Of a stretch of DNA of 12,595 nt, positions 1 through 6,887 are shown one piece after another (the stretch's first letter is position 1; each line of letters opens with the position of its first letter). This DNA comes from Anaerolineales bacterium (lineage in GTDB: Bacteria > Chloroflexota > Anaerolineae > Promineifilales > Promineifilaceae). The DNA lies in contig JAGQGA010000089.1 in NCBI GenBank assembly GCA_020432595.1, positions 1-12,595 of the forward strand, read 5' to 3'. The position numbers and the translations under genes were made by a program. A model generated the notes under the pieces. That model saw only the letters and a list, made by a program, of their open reading frames with translations, had not been told where the DNA came from and searched no databases.

Positions 1-302
1 TGGGGTCGGTGTATGAACATCAATTAAGGGGGGGAAACGGCCGTTCTGCCCAGTTGCAAATCACCGCCTACGAACCCAACCGCACCCTCGCCTATTGCTA
101 TCTCAATGCCCCCGACTTCCCTTACCAAAGCGTCTGCTATGAGTTTGCCGCCACGGAAACGGGAACCAAGATAACGCATGTGGTAGTATTAACGGCCGTT
201 GAGCGGCAACCCTTCCTCCTCTCCGCCCAGCGCATCAGCATTTGGCGCGATCTGTTTACCCTGAAGAAGCTGCTGGAGCCGGTTTCTGTTGAACAGGGGT
301 AA
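1..302 (+). CDS. SRPBCC-fold (polyketide cyclase/START-like) protein, 3' end
   Basis: The reading frame is open to the left edge, so the gene starts outside the window; the GTG at 9 is an internal codon rather than a convincing start. What remains is about 100 residues with the pattern of the SRPBCC superfamily: an antiparallel-strand segment ending Gln-Ile-Thr-Ala-Tyr-Glu-Pro-Asn-Arg-Thr-Leu, a second strand containing Cys-Tyr-Glu-Phe, a Gly-Thr-Lys-Ile-Thr-His-Val strand, and a C-terminal helix. These proteins form a helix-grip pocket for hydrophobic ligands; the substrate cannot be read from the sequence. The frame carries two copies of AACGGCCGTT (36-45 read as Asn-Gly-Arg-Ser, 191-200 as Thr-Ala-Val), the first preceded by seven G. 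Family assignment rests on pattern only. Confidence 0.55.
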   Translation, partial: GSVYEHQLRGGNGRSAQLQITAYEPNRTLAYCYLNAPDFPYQSVCYEFAATETGTKITHVVVLTAVERQPFLLSAQRISIWRDLFTLKKLLEPVSVEQG

Positions 303-323
303 GTGGTTCTGGATTGTTTAGCA

Positions 324-384
324 GGAGATTAGAGATTGGAGATTGGAGATTGTGAACCTTCATCAATCTCCAATCTCCAATCTC
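324..384 (-). repeat. Heptad hairpin repeat, copy 1 (inverted relative to copy 2)
   Basis: Tandem GGAGATT-type heptads (324-351) are followed by a 13-nt spacer and then AATCTCC-type heptads (365-384). Bases 332-351 and 365-384 form a perfect 20-bp stem with loop GTGAACCTTCATC. Read on the minus strand, the element matches copy 2 at 2977-3038, including the loop (12 of 13 bases). It lies between the SRPBCC gene and the membrane-protein gene. It could act as a transcript hairpin or be a dispersed REP/MITE-like element. Confidence 0.85.
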
Positions 385-458
385 AAGTTATAAAAGAGCC
401 AGTTTCCTGCTAATCTTTTGCTCCCATCACAAAAATCCCCTTTTCTTGCCATTGCCAG

Positions 459-465
459 TATAATC
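459..465 (+). promoter_or_regulatory. Possible -10 box (TATAATC) of the membrane-protein gene
   Basis: TATAATC stands 34 nt before the ATG at 499 and repeats the -10 sequence of the two clear promoters at 6002 and 6819. No matching -35 box is found at 16-18 bp spacing, so this is weak on its own. Confidence 0.35.
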
Positions 466-487
466 CGGTTCCGATAAAGCTTTGAAT

Positions 488-492
488 GAGGG
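488..492 (+). promoter_or_regulatory. Ribosome binding site deciding the start at 499
   Basis: GAGGG lies 6 nt before the ATG at 499, which supports that start for the large membrane protein. Confidence 0.6.
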
Positions 493-498
493 TATACA

Positions 499-2967
499 AT
501 GAGTAAACCAAACAGACAGCAGCTTCTTGGTGTCTTGCTTGTAAGCATGGGCGCACTCGCCCTAGAAATCATCCTGACCCGCGTCTTTTCCGTGACGATG
601 TGGTATCACTTTGCTTTTCTGGCAATTTCGCTGGCACTGATGGGGAGTGCCGCTGCCGGGGTGCTGCTTTATTTTTTGCCACAATTAACCGAAACAACCA
701 CAGCACGCCGCTGGATTGCCAACCTGACAACCTTGTTAGCTGTTGCCATTCCTATTATCTTTTTGACCTACCTGCAAATTCCGTTTGAACCGGTGCTGAT
801 GAACCGGGAAAGCTGGTTTGGTGGCGGGCAGCTTGGCTGGCTGATTTTGATTTTTGTGATCCTTTCGCTTCCCTTTTTCCTTTCGGGCATGATTATTTCG
901 CTGGCACTGTCCGCGTGGTCGGAGGATGCGGGGCGGGTTTATGCGGCGGATTTGGTTGGTGCTTCGCTGGGCTGCCTGTTTTCCATTGCTGCGCTGGAAT
1001 ATCTGGGCGGTACGGGGGCGGTTTTGGCCGTAAGCGTGCTGCTGGCGGCAGCGGGGGTGGTGCTGGTGCAGGGGGGGGGCAGACAAACGGCCGTTTCCCT
1101 CCTCGGCTTCCTCATTTTGCTGCTTGCCTTTAGCTGGCAGCTTTGGCAACCTTGGCTCACCATCACTGTCAACAAAGCTGGTGGCGTTGAGCCAACCCCC
1201 GTTTACGAAAAATGGAATGCTCATTCACGAGTTACCGTGTACGAACCTGTCGGCTACCCATTTTTTTGGACAGTCAGCCCAGAAAAATGGGAGCAGACCA
1301 TTGCCGATGACAGCTCGCTCCACCATGCCCTGCTGCTCATTGATGCCGTGGCTGGCACGCCCATTCAAAGTTTTGATGGCGATTTGAACAAAGTCAAATT
1401 TTTGCGTTATGACCTCACTGCACTAGCCTATCATTTGGTTAATGCCCCTAACACGTTGGTCATTGGTCCCGGCGGCGGGCGGGATGTGCTGTCAGCGTTG
1501 GTGTCGGGCGCACCCCACGTAACGGCCGTTGAGGTCAACCCCGCCATCGTCAACGCCGTGCGCGGCCCCTTTGCCGATTTTGCCGGCCATCTTTACGAAC
1601 GGCCGGATGTGACGGTCGCCATCGCCGATGCGCGAGGCTACATTGACCGCAGCCCAGAGCAGTATGATGTCATTCAGGCATCGCTGATTGACACCTGGGC
1701 GGCGGGTGGTTCCGGCGCGTTTGCCCTGTCGGAAAACAGCCTCTACACGCAGGAGGCGTTCACCACCTACTTCAACCATCTCAGCGACCGGGGCGTTTTG
1801 ACCGTTTCGCGCTGGTATTTGCCAAACCGGCCGGCCGAAACGCTGCGGCTGGTTTCCACGGGGATGGCGGGCTGGGAAGATGGCGGCGTAGCCGACCCAC
1901 GCCAGCACATTGTGGTGGTGGCGCACAACACATCGGGGGCGCAAACGGAGGGGCTGTCCACGTCTTTGTTTAAGAAACGGCCGTTTACCCCCGAAGAAAT
2001 TACGCGGCTACAAACGGCCGTTGCCGACCTCGGCTACCAAATCCTCTACGCCCCTGGCCTAGACACCTTTGAAGCCGTTGGCGACTTCATTGCTGCCGAC
2101 GACCGACAGGCGGTTATTGACAGCTATCCGCTCGATATTTCACCCGCCACCGATAATCGGCCGTTTTTCTTCAACCTCGTCCTCATCGGCGACCTGTTCG
2201 ACCCCGCTCTCAGCGGCAGCGGCGTATACCGCACCAGCATGGAGGCCATCCTCATTCTTTTTGCCGTCATTGGTATCACGGTGCTGCTGGGGGCGCTGTT
2301 TATCCTCGTCCCGCTGTGGCTAGGCACACGGCGTGGCGGCTTGCAGCGGCCCTCCCCTCGACTGCTGGGTTACTTTGCCATGCTCGGCATCGGCTTTATG
2401 ATGGTCGAAATTCCCACCATCCAAAAGCTCACCGTCTATCTGGGGCGACCCGTTTATTCGCTGGCCGTTGTCCTTTTCTCGCTGCTGCTGTTTAGCGGTC
2501 TGGGTAGCTTTTGGAGCAACGGCTGGGATGATCAAACCCGGCGGCGGCTGGTGGCGCGGCTGTTCCCGGCCCTAGTCGGTGTGACGCTGCTCCACATGCT
2601 CTTTGCCGGGACGCTGCTGGCAATGACGCTGGCCTTTGGGCTAACGGTGCGGATTATCATGGCGGTGCTGTTGCTGGCTCCGCTCGGCTTTTTGCTCGGC
2701 ATTCCTTTCCCCACCGGCATCCGCTGGGCCGGGCAAAACCGCCCCGGCGTGATTCCCTGGCTGTGGGGGATCAATGGGGTGATGTCGGTGCTGGGGTCGG
2801 CACTGGCAACGCTGTTTGCCATCCACATTGGCTTTCGCCTAACGCTGCTGCTGGCGGCACTGGTCTATGTGGCGGCCGGGTGGCTGTTTATGGCGGAGTT
2901 GGGGGTGAAGTGGCGGGGAGAAGAAACGGCCGTTTCTGCCTCCCAAACCCCGCAAACATCGGTGTAG
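499..2967 (+). CDS. Polytopic membrane protein with a spermidine-synthase-like (SAM-binding) domain
   Basis: The 822 residues form a sandwich. About six hydrophobic segments lie at the N-terminus (roughly 9-29, 36-59, 73-95, 111-137, 147-190, 199-216). A soluble Rossmann domain follows (about 235-570), then a second set of about six helices (roughly 580-608, 622-645, 650-668, 688-735, 753-795). The soluble domain has the spermidine-synthase/methyltransferase nucleotide loop Val-Ile-Gly-Pro-Gly-Gly-Gly-Arg-Asp (321-329), the acidic strand end Val-Glu-Val-Asn-Pro (344-348) and an Asp-Ala-Arg motif. The aminopropyltransferase catalytic motif Asp-x2-Asp-Pro reads Ser-Leu-Ile-Asp-Thr (395-399), so the usual first Asp is missing and polyamine synthesis is doubtful. 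Such membrane-flanked SpeE-like proteins are common but lack a settled function. The gene is bracketed by two inverted hairpin repeats and holds five copies of AACGGCCGTT. A run of nine G (1071-1079) is a slippage-prone site inside the frame. Confidence 0.8.
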   Translation: MSKPNRQQLLGVLLVSMGALALEIILTRVFSVTMWYHFAFLAISLALMGSAAAGVLLYFLPQLTETTTARRWIANLTTLLAVAIPIIFLTYLQIPFEPVLMNRESWFGGGQLGWLILIFVILSLPFFLSGMIISLALSAWSEDAGRVYAADLVGASLGCLFSIAALEYLGGTGAVLAVSVLLAAAGVVLVQGGGRQTAVSLLGFLILLLAFSWQLWQPWLTITVNKAGGVEPTPVYEKWNAHSRVTVYEPVGYPFFWTVSPEKWEQTIADDSSLHHALLLIDAVAGTPIQSFDGDLNKVKFLRYDLTALAYHLVNAPNTLVIGPGGGRDVLSALVSGAPHVTAVEVNPAIVNAVRGPFADFAGHLYERPDVTVAIADARGYIDRSPEQYDVIQASLIDTWAAGGSGAFALSENSLYTQEAFTTYFNHLSDRGVLTVSRWYLPNRPAETLRLVSTGMAGWEDGGVADPRQHIVVVAHNTSGAQTEGLSTSLFKKRPFTPEEITRLQTAVADLGYQILYAPGLDTFEAVGDFIAADDRQAVIDSYPLDISPATDNRPFFFNLVLIGDLFDPALSGSGVYRTSMEAILILFAVIGITVLLGALFILVPLWLGTRRGGLQRPSPRLLGYFAMLGIGFMMVEIPTIQKLTVYLGRPVYSLAVVLFSLLLFSGLGSFWSNGWDDQTRRRLVARLFPALVGVTLLHMLFAGTLLAMTLAFGLTVRIIMAVLLLAPLGFLLGIPFPTGIRWAGQNRPGVIPWLWGINGVMSVLGSALATLFAIHIGFRLTLLLAALVYVAAGWLFMAELGVKWRGEETAVSASQTPQTSV

Positions 2968-2976
2968 AAAATAATT

Positions 2977-3038
2977 GGAGATTAGAGATTGGAGATTGAT
3001 GAGGGTTCACAATCTCCAATCTCCAATCCCCAATCTCC
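2977..3038 (+). repeat. Heptad hairpin repeat, copy 2
   Basis: GGAGATT, AGAGATT and GGAGATT (2977-2997) are followed by the loop GATGAGGGTTCAC and then four AATCTCC-type heptads (3011-3038, one reading AATCCCC). This is the reverse complement of copy 1 at 324-384 apart from a few substitutions. It begins 9 nt after the stop of the membrane-protein gene and ends 9 nt before the ribosome binding site of the oxidoreductase, so it would lie in the 5' leader or the intergenic part of a shared transcript. Confidence 0.85.
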
Positions 3039-3047
3039 AACAATCCT

Positions 3048-3053
3048 AAGAGG
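3048..3053 (+). promoter_or_regulatory. Ribosome binding site for the gene at 3059
   Basis: AAGAGG lies 5 nt before the ATG at 3059 and fixes that start. Confidence 0.65.
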
Positions 3054-3058
3054 ATAAC

Positions 3059-6004
3059 ATGACCCAATCAGCCCAGGTTTACGATTTTTTGGCCGAATTA
3101 AAAAAGCGCGTCAGTGGCGATTTGCGGACAGACCAATACAGCCGCATGTTTTACAGTACCGACGCTAGTATTTACCAGGTGATGCCCCACGGCGTGCTGT
3201 TCCCCAAAAACAGCGACGACCTCCACGCCGCCGTGGAATTGGCGGCCAAACACAAGGTGCCGCTGCTGCCGCGCACGGCCGGCAGCAGCCTGGCCGGGCA
3301 AGCCACCAACAAGGCACTGGTCATGGACATGACGCGCCATCTGGACAAGGTGTTGGAGGTCAACACCGAGGAAGGGTGGGTGCGGGTGCAGCCCGGCATT
3401 GTGCTGGATGAGCTAAACCTGTACCTGAAACCATTGGGCTACCAGTTTGGCCCCGACCCCGCCAGCAGCAACCGGGCGGCGATGGGAGGGATTGTTTCCA
3501 ACAACTCTACCGGCAGCCATTCGATTATGTACGGCATGACCACCGACCACGTACTTGAAATGCGCGTCATTTTGAGCGATGGCACCATGACCGATTTTGG
3601 CCCGCTGACCGCCGCCGAACTACAGCAGCGGCAGCAGCGGGCGGGGCTGGAAGGGGCGATTTACCGGCGGATGGTGGCGTTAGCTGGCGATCCAGCCAAT
3701 CAGCAGACGATTCTGGACGGTACGCCGCGCCATTGGCGGCGCTGCGGTGGCTATAATCTGGATCGCTTTATCCCGGTGCAAGCTGGCTCACCGTCGTTTA
3801 AGTGGCCGGTTGACCCGCGCTTTAATTTAAGCAAAATGGTGTCGGGTGGCGAGGGGACGCTGGCGGTGATGACGGAGATTAAGCTCAACATTGTGCCGCT
3901 GCCGAAAAAGACGACCCTGGCGATTGTGCATTTTGATAATTTGCCCACGGCCTTAACGGCCGTTCCCCTCATCCTCGAAACCAACCCCTCCGCCGTCGAA
4001 CTGCTCGATAACCTGGGGCTGACGATGTGCCGAGATGTGCCGGAATATGCGCGGCTGCTGGAAACCTTTATCTTGGGTACCCCCAACTGCATCCTCATCA
4101 CTGAGTTTTATGGCGAAAGTGAGGCCGAGTTGGCTGATAAGGTGGCAAAGTTGGAGGCGCATTTGAAGCAGGGGGGGGCGGGAGAAACGGCCGTTCTTCA
4201 CGCCCATCGCCCCCAACAGCAAGCCAACATCTGGACCGTCCGCAAGGTGGGGTTGGGGCTGATGATGAGCATCAAGGGCGACCACAAGCCGATTCCGTTT
4301 ATCGAAGATGCGGCCGTTCCCGTCGAGCATCTGGCCGAATACGTCACCAAAGTGGAGCGATTCTGCAACGACATCGGCACCAACGTCGCCTACTACGCCC
4401 ACGCCAGTGCCGGCTGCATCCATATTCGCCCCCTCATCAACACCAAAAAGGCTGAGGAAATAGCCAAGCTGCCGCAGATTACCTCTTTTTCGGTGGATTT
4501 GCTGCGCGGCTATGGTGGTTCCTTTTCTAGCGAACACGGCGACGGCAAGGCGCGAAGCTGGATCAACGAGGCGTTTTTTGGTCCCGCCCTCTATAAGCTG
4601 TATCAGGATGTCAAAACGATTTTCGACCCCGACAACATCCTCAACCCCGGCAACATCGTCAACGCCCCGCCAATGACCGAGAGTTTGCGCTATGGGGCAG
4701 CGTATGAGGTCATCCCAATTCAGCCCAAGCTCAGTTTTGACGACGACATGGGGTTCCATCGCGCCGTGGAAATGTGCAACGGGGCCGGCATTTGCCGTAA
4801 AAAGACGACGGGGACAATGTGCCCCAGCTTTATGGTGACGCGAGAGGAGGAACACAGCACCCGTGGCCGCGCCAACGCCCTCCGCAACGCCATGTCGGGG
4901 CGAATGCCCACCACCGAACTAACCAGCCAGCGCATGTACGAAGTGATGGATTTGTGCATTGGCTGCAAGGGGTGCAAGGCGGAATGTCCGTCGTCGGTAG
5001 ATATGGCAAAAATCAAAACGGAGTTTTTGGCGCAATATTATGAGGCCAACGGCACGCCGCTGCGGGCCAAGCTGTTTGGCAACATCGCCACCCTTAGCCG
5101 CCTCAGCAGCGGGATGATGGCTCCGCTGGCAAATTTTGGCACGCGCAACAAGCTGTCGCGCTGGCTGATGGATAAATATTTGGGGATTAGCAAGGAGCGT
5201 ACCCTGCCGCCGTTTGTCTCCACCCCGTTTTTGCGCTGGTTCAAAAAGCACCAGCGGGCGGCCACTGCGCCCAAACCATATCGCAAGGTGGCCTTTTTCC
5301 ACGATACCTTTATCAACTACAACTACCCGGAGGTGGGCATTGCCGCCGTGGAACTGCTGGAAGCGGCCGGTTTTGAGGTGATCATGCCGGGGCATCGGGA
5401 TGACGGCCGTTCTTTTCTCTCTAAAGGGTTGGTGGACGATGCTCGCAAGGTGGCTCGCCACACCGTCAGCCAGTTGGCACCGTTGGCGCGGCAGGGGATT
5501 CCCATTGTGGGGGTGGAACCCAGCACCCTGCTAACGCTGCGCGATGAGTACCGCCACCTGCTGCCCAAAGACCCGGATATGATTGTGGTGGCGCAGAATG
5601 CCTACACCTTTGAGGAGTTTATTGCCCGGCTGGCAGACAAGGGGGAACTGAATTTGCGCTTTACCGATGCGCCGCGCAAGCTGCTGCTGCACGGTCACTG
5701 CCACCAAAAAGCACTGATTGGTACCCAGCCCAGCCACCGCGTCCTAACCTTGCCGCCAAACTACACGGTGGAGGAGGTGGATTCGGGCTGCTGTGGCATG
5801 GCGGGGTCGTTTGGCTATGAGGCAGAGCATTATGCGGTTTCGATGCAGATGGGGGAGAGGCGGTTGTTAACGGCCGTTCGCGCCACCTTCTCCGACACCC
5901 TCATCGTCGCCGCCGGAGTCAGCTGCCGCCAGCAAATCAAACACGGCAGCCAGCGCCAAGCCCTCCACCCCGCCCAAGTGCTGCGGCAGGCGTTAGTAGT
6001 CTAG
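3059..6004 (+). CDS. FAD-linked 2-hydroxyacid dehydrogenase with Fe-S and CCG domains (YdiJ/D-2-hydroxyglutarate dehydrogenase-like)
   Basis: This 981-residue flavoprotein has the architecture of E. coli YdiJ and related D-2-hydroxyacid (D-lactate, D-2-hydroxyglutarate) dehydrogenases. An FAD-binding domain of PCMH type covers about 45-200, with Pro-Arg-Thr-Ala-Gly-Ser-Ser-Leu-Ala-Gly-Gln and Gly-Gly-Ile-Val-Ser-Asn-Asn-Ser-Thr-Gly-Ser. An FAD-oxidase C-terminal domain runs to about 545, ending Asn-Pro-Gly-Asn-Ile-Val. Two Fe-S motifs follow: C573-x5-C579-x8-C588-Pro, and C633-x2-C636-x2-C639-x3-C643-Pro. The last part (about 755-975) is a CCG-type cysteine-rich region. Its second half is intact (His-Cys881-His-Gln-Lys; Ser-Gly-Cys911-Cys912-Gly-Met-Ala-Gly). 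Its first half has Asp781-Asp782-Gly-Arg where families of this type usually have Cys-Cys-Gly-Arg, and Glu-Pro-Ser-Thr823 where Cys is usual. The exact substrate cannot be told. Electrons would pass from FAD through Fe-S to a membrane or quinone acceptor. Confidence 0.85.
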   Translation: MTQSAQVYDFLAELKKRVSGDLRTDQYSRMFYSTDASIYQVMPHGVLFPKNSDDLHAAVELAAKHKVPLLPRTAGSSLAGQATNKALVMDMTRHLDKVLEVNTEEGWVRVQPGIVLDELNLYLKPLGYQFGPDPASSNRAAMGGIVSNNSTGSHSIMYGMTTDHVLEMRVILSDGTMTDFGPLTAAELQQRQQRAGLEGAIYRRMVALAGDPANQQTILDGTPRHWRRCGGYNLDRFIPVQAGSPSFKWPVDPRFNLSKMVSGGEGTLAVMTEIKLNIVPLPKKTTLAIVHFDNLPTALTAVPLILETNPSAVELLDNLGLTMCRDVPEYARLLETFILGTPNCILITEFYGESEAELADKVAKLEAHLKQGGAGETAVLHAHRPQQQANIWTVRKVGLGLMMSIKGDHKPIPFIEDAAVPVEHLAEYVTKVERFCNDIGTNVAYYAHASAGCIHIRPLINTKKAEEIAKLPQITSFSVDLLRGYGGSFSSEHGDGKARSWINEAFFGPALYKLYQDVKTIFDPDNILNPGNIVNAPPMTESLRYGAAYEVIPIQPKLSFDDDMGFHRAVEMCNGAGICRKKTTGTMCPSFMVTREEEHSTRGRANALRNAMSGRMPTTELTSQRMYEVMDLCIGCKGCKAECPSSVDMAKIKTEFLAQYYEANGTPLRAKLFGNIATLSRLSSGMMAPLANFGTRNKLSRWLMDKYLGISKERTLPPFVSTPFLRWFKKHQRAATAPKPYRKVAFFHDTFINYNYPEVGIAAVELLEAAGFEVIMPGHRDDGRSFLSKGLVDDARKVARHTVSQLAPLARQGIPIVGVEPSTLLTLRDEYRHLLPKDPDMIVVAQNAYTFEEFIARLADKGELNLRFTDAPRKLLLHGHCHQKALIGTQPSHRVLTLPPNYTVEEVDSGCCGMAGSFGYEAEHYAVSMQMGERRLLTAVRATFSDTLIVAAGVSCRQQIKHGSQRQALHPAQVLRQALVV

Positions 6005-6030
6005 ACATAGCATAGCCTTCCTCCTATAAT
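6002..6030 (+). promoter_or_regulatory. Sigma70-like promoter of the MNT/HEPN operon
   Basis: The -35 box TAGACA (6002-6007) overlaps the stop codon of the oxidoreductase gene. After a 17-bp spacer comes a perfect -10 box, TATAAT (6025-6030). The next base and the two bases after the -35 box are shared with the promoter at 6819, giving TAGACATA-N15-TATAATC in both. Confidence 0.75.
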
Positions 6031-6123
6031 CATTGTAATGACTTTGCAACAAGCACATGGCTTCGTAGCATGGACTTGTTGATGCCCAATCACCGCATTT
6101 TGTTCAAGCAAAGCGAAACGACA

Positions 6124-6435
6124 ATGATAAAGATACAATTTGCCGATTATTCCGACAGGTTATCAACTTTATGTACTCATTATGGTGTTGAACGGCTGGA
6201 GTTGTTCGGGTCAGCTACACGAGCCGATTTTGAGCCTGAGAAAAGCGATCTGGATTTTTTAGTCTTGTTTGGGGAAGATCATCCGCTTGGTGCTTTTGAT
6301 CGCTTTTTTGGTCTTAAAGAGGATTTGGAAGCACTTTTTCAAAGATCGGTTGATCTAATTGAAATAAAAGCAATTAAAAACCCTTATTTCCGTCAGGCAA
6401 TAGAAAAAGACAAAGTGCTCGTGTATGGAACTTGA
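6124..6435 (+). CDS. mntA: MNT-domain nucleotidyltransferase antitoxin (MntA-like)
   Basis: This small protein (103 residues from 6124; an in-frame ATG at 6070 would add 18) has the minimal nucleotidyltransferase signature Leu-Phe-Gly-Ser followed by 11 residues and Asp-Leu-Asp, plus a third acidic residue in Ser-Val-Asp-Leu-Ile-Glu. Counted from the ATG at 6070, these are G47-S48, D60, D62 and D95. The start at 6124 is preferred because homologous domains begin close to this point; neither start has a good Shine-Dalgarno. In type VII toxin-antitoxin pairs the MNT protein transfers AMP groups to a tyrosine of the HEPN toxin and so silences it. The frame overlaps the HEPN gene by 11 nt, the usual coupling of such pairs. 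Base composition is visibly more AT-rich than the upstream genes and no AACGGCCGTT copy is present, which fits later acquisition. Confidence 0.88.
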   Translation: MIKIQFADYSDRLSTLCTHYGVERLELFGSATRADFEPEKSDLDFLVLFGEDHPLGAFDRFFGLKEDLEALFQRSVDLIEIKAIKNPYFRQAIEKDKVLVYGT

Positions 6436-6775
6436 GACAAAGAAACTCATCTATGACATGAGCCAAGCCATTGAGCTTATTCGCAAATTTACAAATGATG
6501 TGAAATTTGCAGATTATCGCGCCGATCCCATGCTGCGCTCGGCTGTGGAACGTCAATTTGAGATTGTTGGCGAAGCCCTTAACCGCCTCAAGCGCGTGAA
6601 CCCTGAGCTGATGACTGGCATTACGGAGCATCAGCGCATCATTCATTTCCGTAATGTGTTGGCGCATGGCTACGATGTTGTTTCTGATGGGATTGTTTGG
6701 GATATTCTGCAAAACAAACTTCCTCTTCTACGTGAAGAAATTGAAAAAATTCGCCAAATACTCGATATGGATTGA
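6425..6775 (+). CDS. hepT: HEPN-domain RNase toxin (HepT-like)
   Basis: This 116-residue all-helical protein starts inside the 3' end of the MNT gene (ATG 6425, upstream stop TGA 6433-6435). It carries the HEPN catalytic and modification motif R76-Asn-Val-Leu-Ala-H81-Gly-Y83, that is R-x4-H-x-Y. Arg and His form the metal-independent RNase site. In characterised HepT proteins the Tyr is the residue that MntA polyAMPylates. The Gln-Phe-Glu-Ile-Val-Gly-Glu-Ala segment upstream is also typical of HepT helices. All key residues are present, so the toxin should be active unless modified. The pair may act in phage defence or stress, or stabilise the locus; the sequence does not decide this. Confidence 0.9.
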   Translation: MELETKKLIYDMSQAIELIRKFTNDVKFADYRADPMLRSAVERQFEIVGEALNRLKRVNPELMTGITEHQRIIHFRNVLAHGYDVVSDGIVWDILQNKLPLLREEIEKIRQILDMD

Positions 6776-6818
6776 AGGCGAGGTGTAGTAAATTCAACGA
6801 TCTTACCTGTTCATGAGC

Positions 6819-6847
6819 TAGACATAACCCAGTGTTCTCCCTATAAT
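6819..6847 (+). promoter_or_regulatory. Sigma70-like promoter of the TIR receptor gene
   Basis: TAGACA (6819-6824), a 17-bp spacer and TATAAT (6842-6847) lie 40 bp before the ATG at 6888. The arrangement and many bases match the promoter at 6002, including CTAGACATA and TATAATC. Confidence 0.75.
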
Positions 6848-6887
6848 CCCTTTAGTTACCACGCAAAAAATAGATGACAGTAAGCGC

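Noticed and set aside
324..384. CRISPR array from regularly spaced GGAGATT/AATCTCC units
   Set aside because: Units are 7 bp without spacers and are arranged as an inverted hairpin, not as direct repeats separated by unique spacers.
3953..4855. Long open frame of 300 codons on the minus strand
   Set aside because: It lies entirely antisense to the clearly conserved FAD oxidoreductase and its translation shows no family pattern; GC-rich codon bias makes such shadows common.
4919..5461. 180-codon minus-strand open frame
   Set aside because: It is antisense to the Fe-S/CCG part of the same oxidoreductase, whose motifs are unmistakable in the sense frame.
6374..6712. Minus-strand open frame over the HEPN gene
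   Set aside because: The sense frame carries R-x4-H-x-Y and overlaps the MNT gene in the usual way; the antisense frame has no recognisable content.
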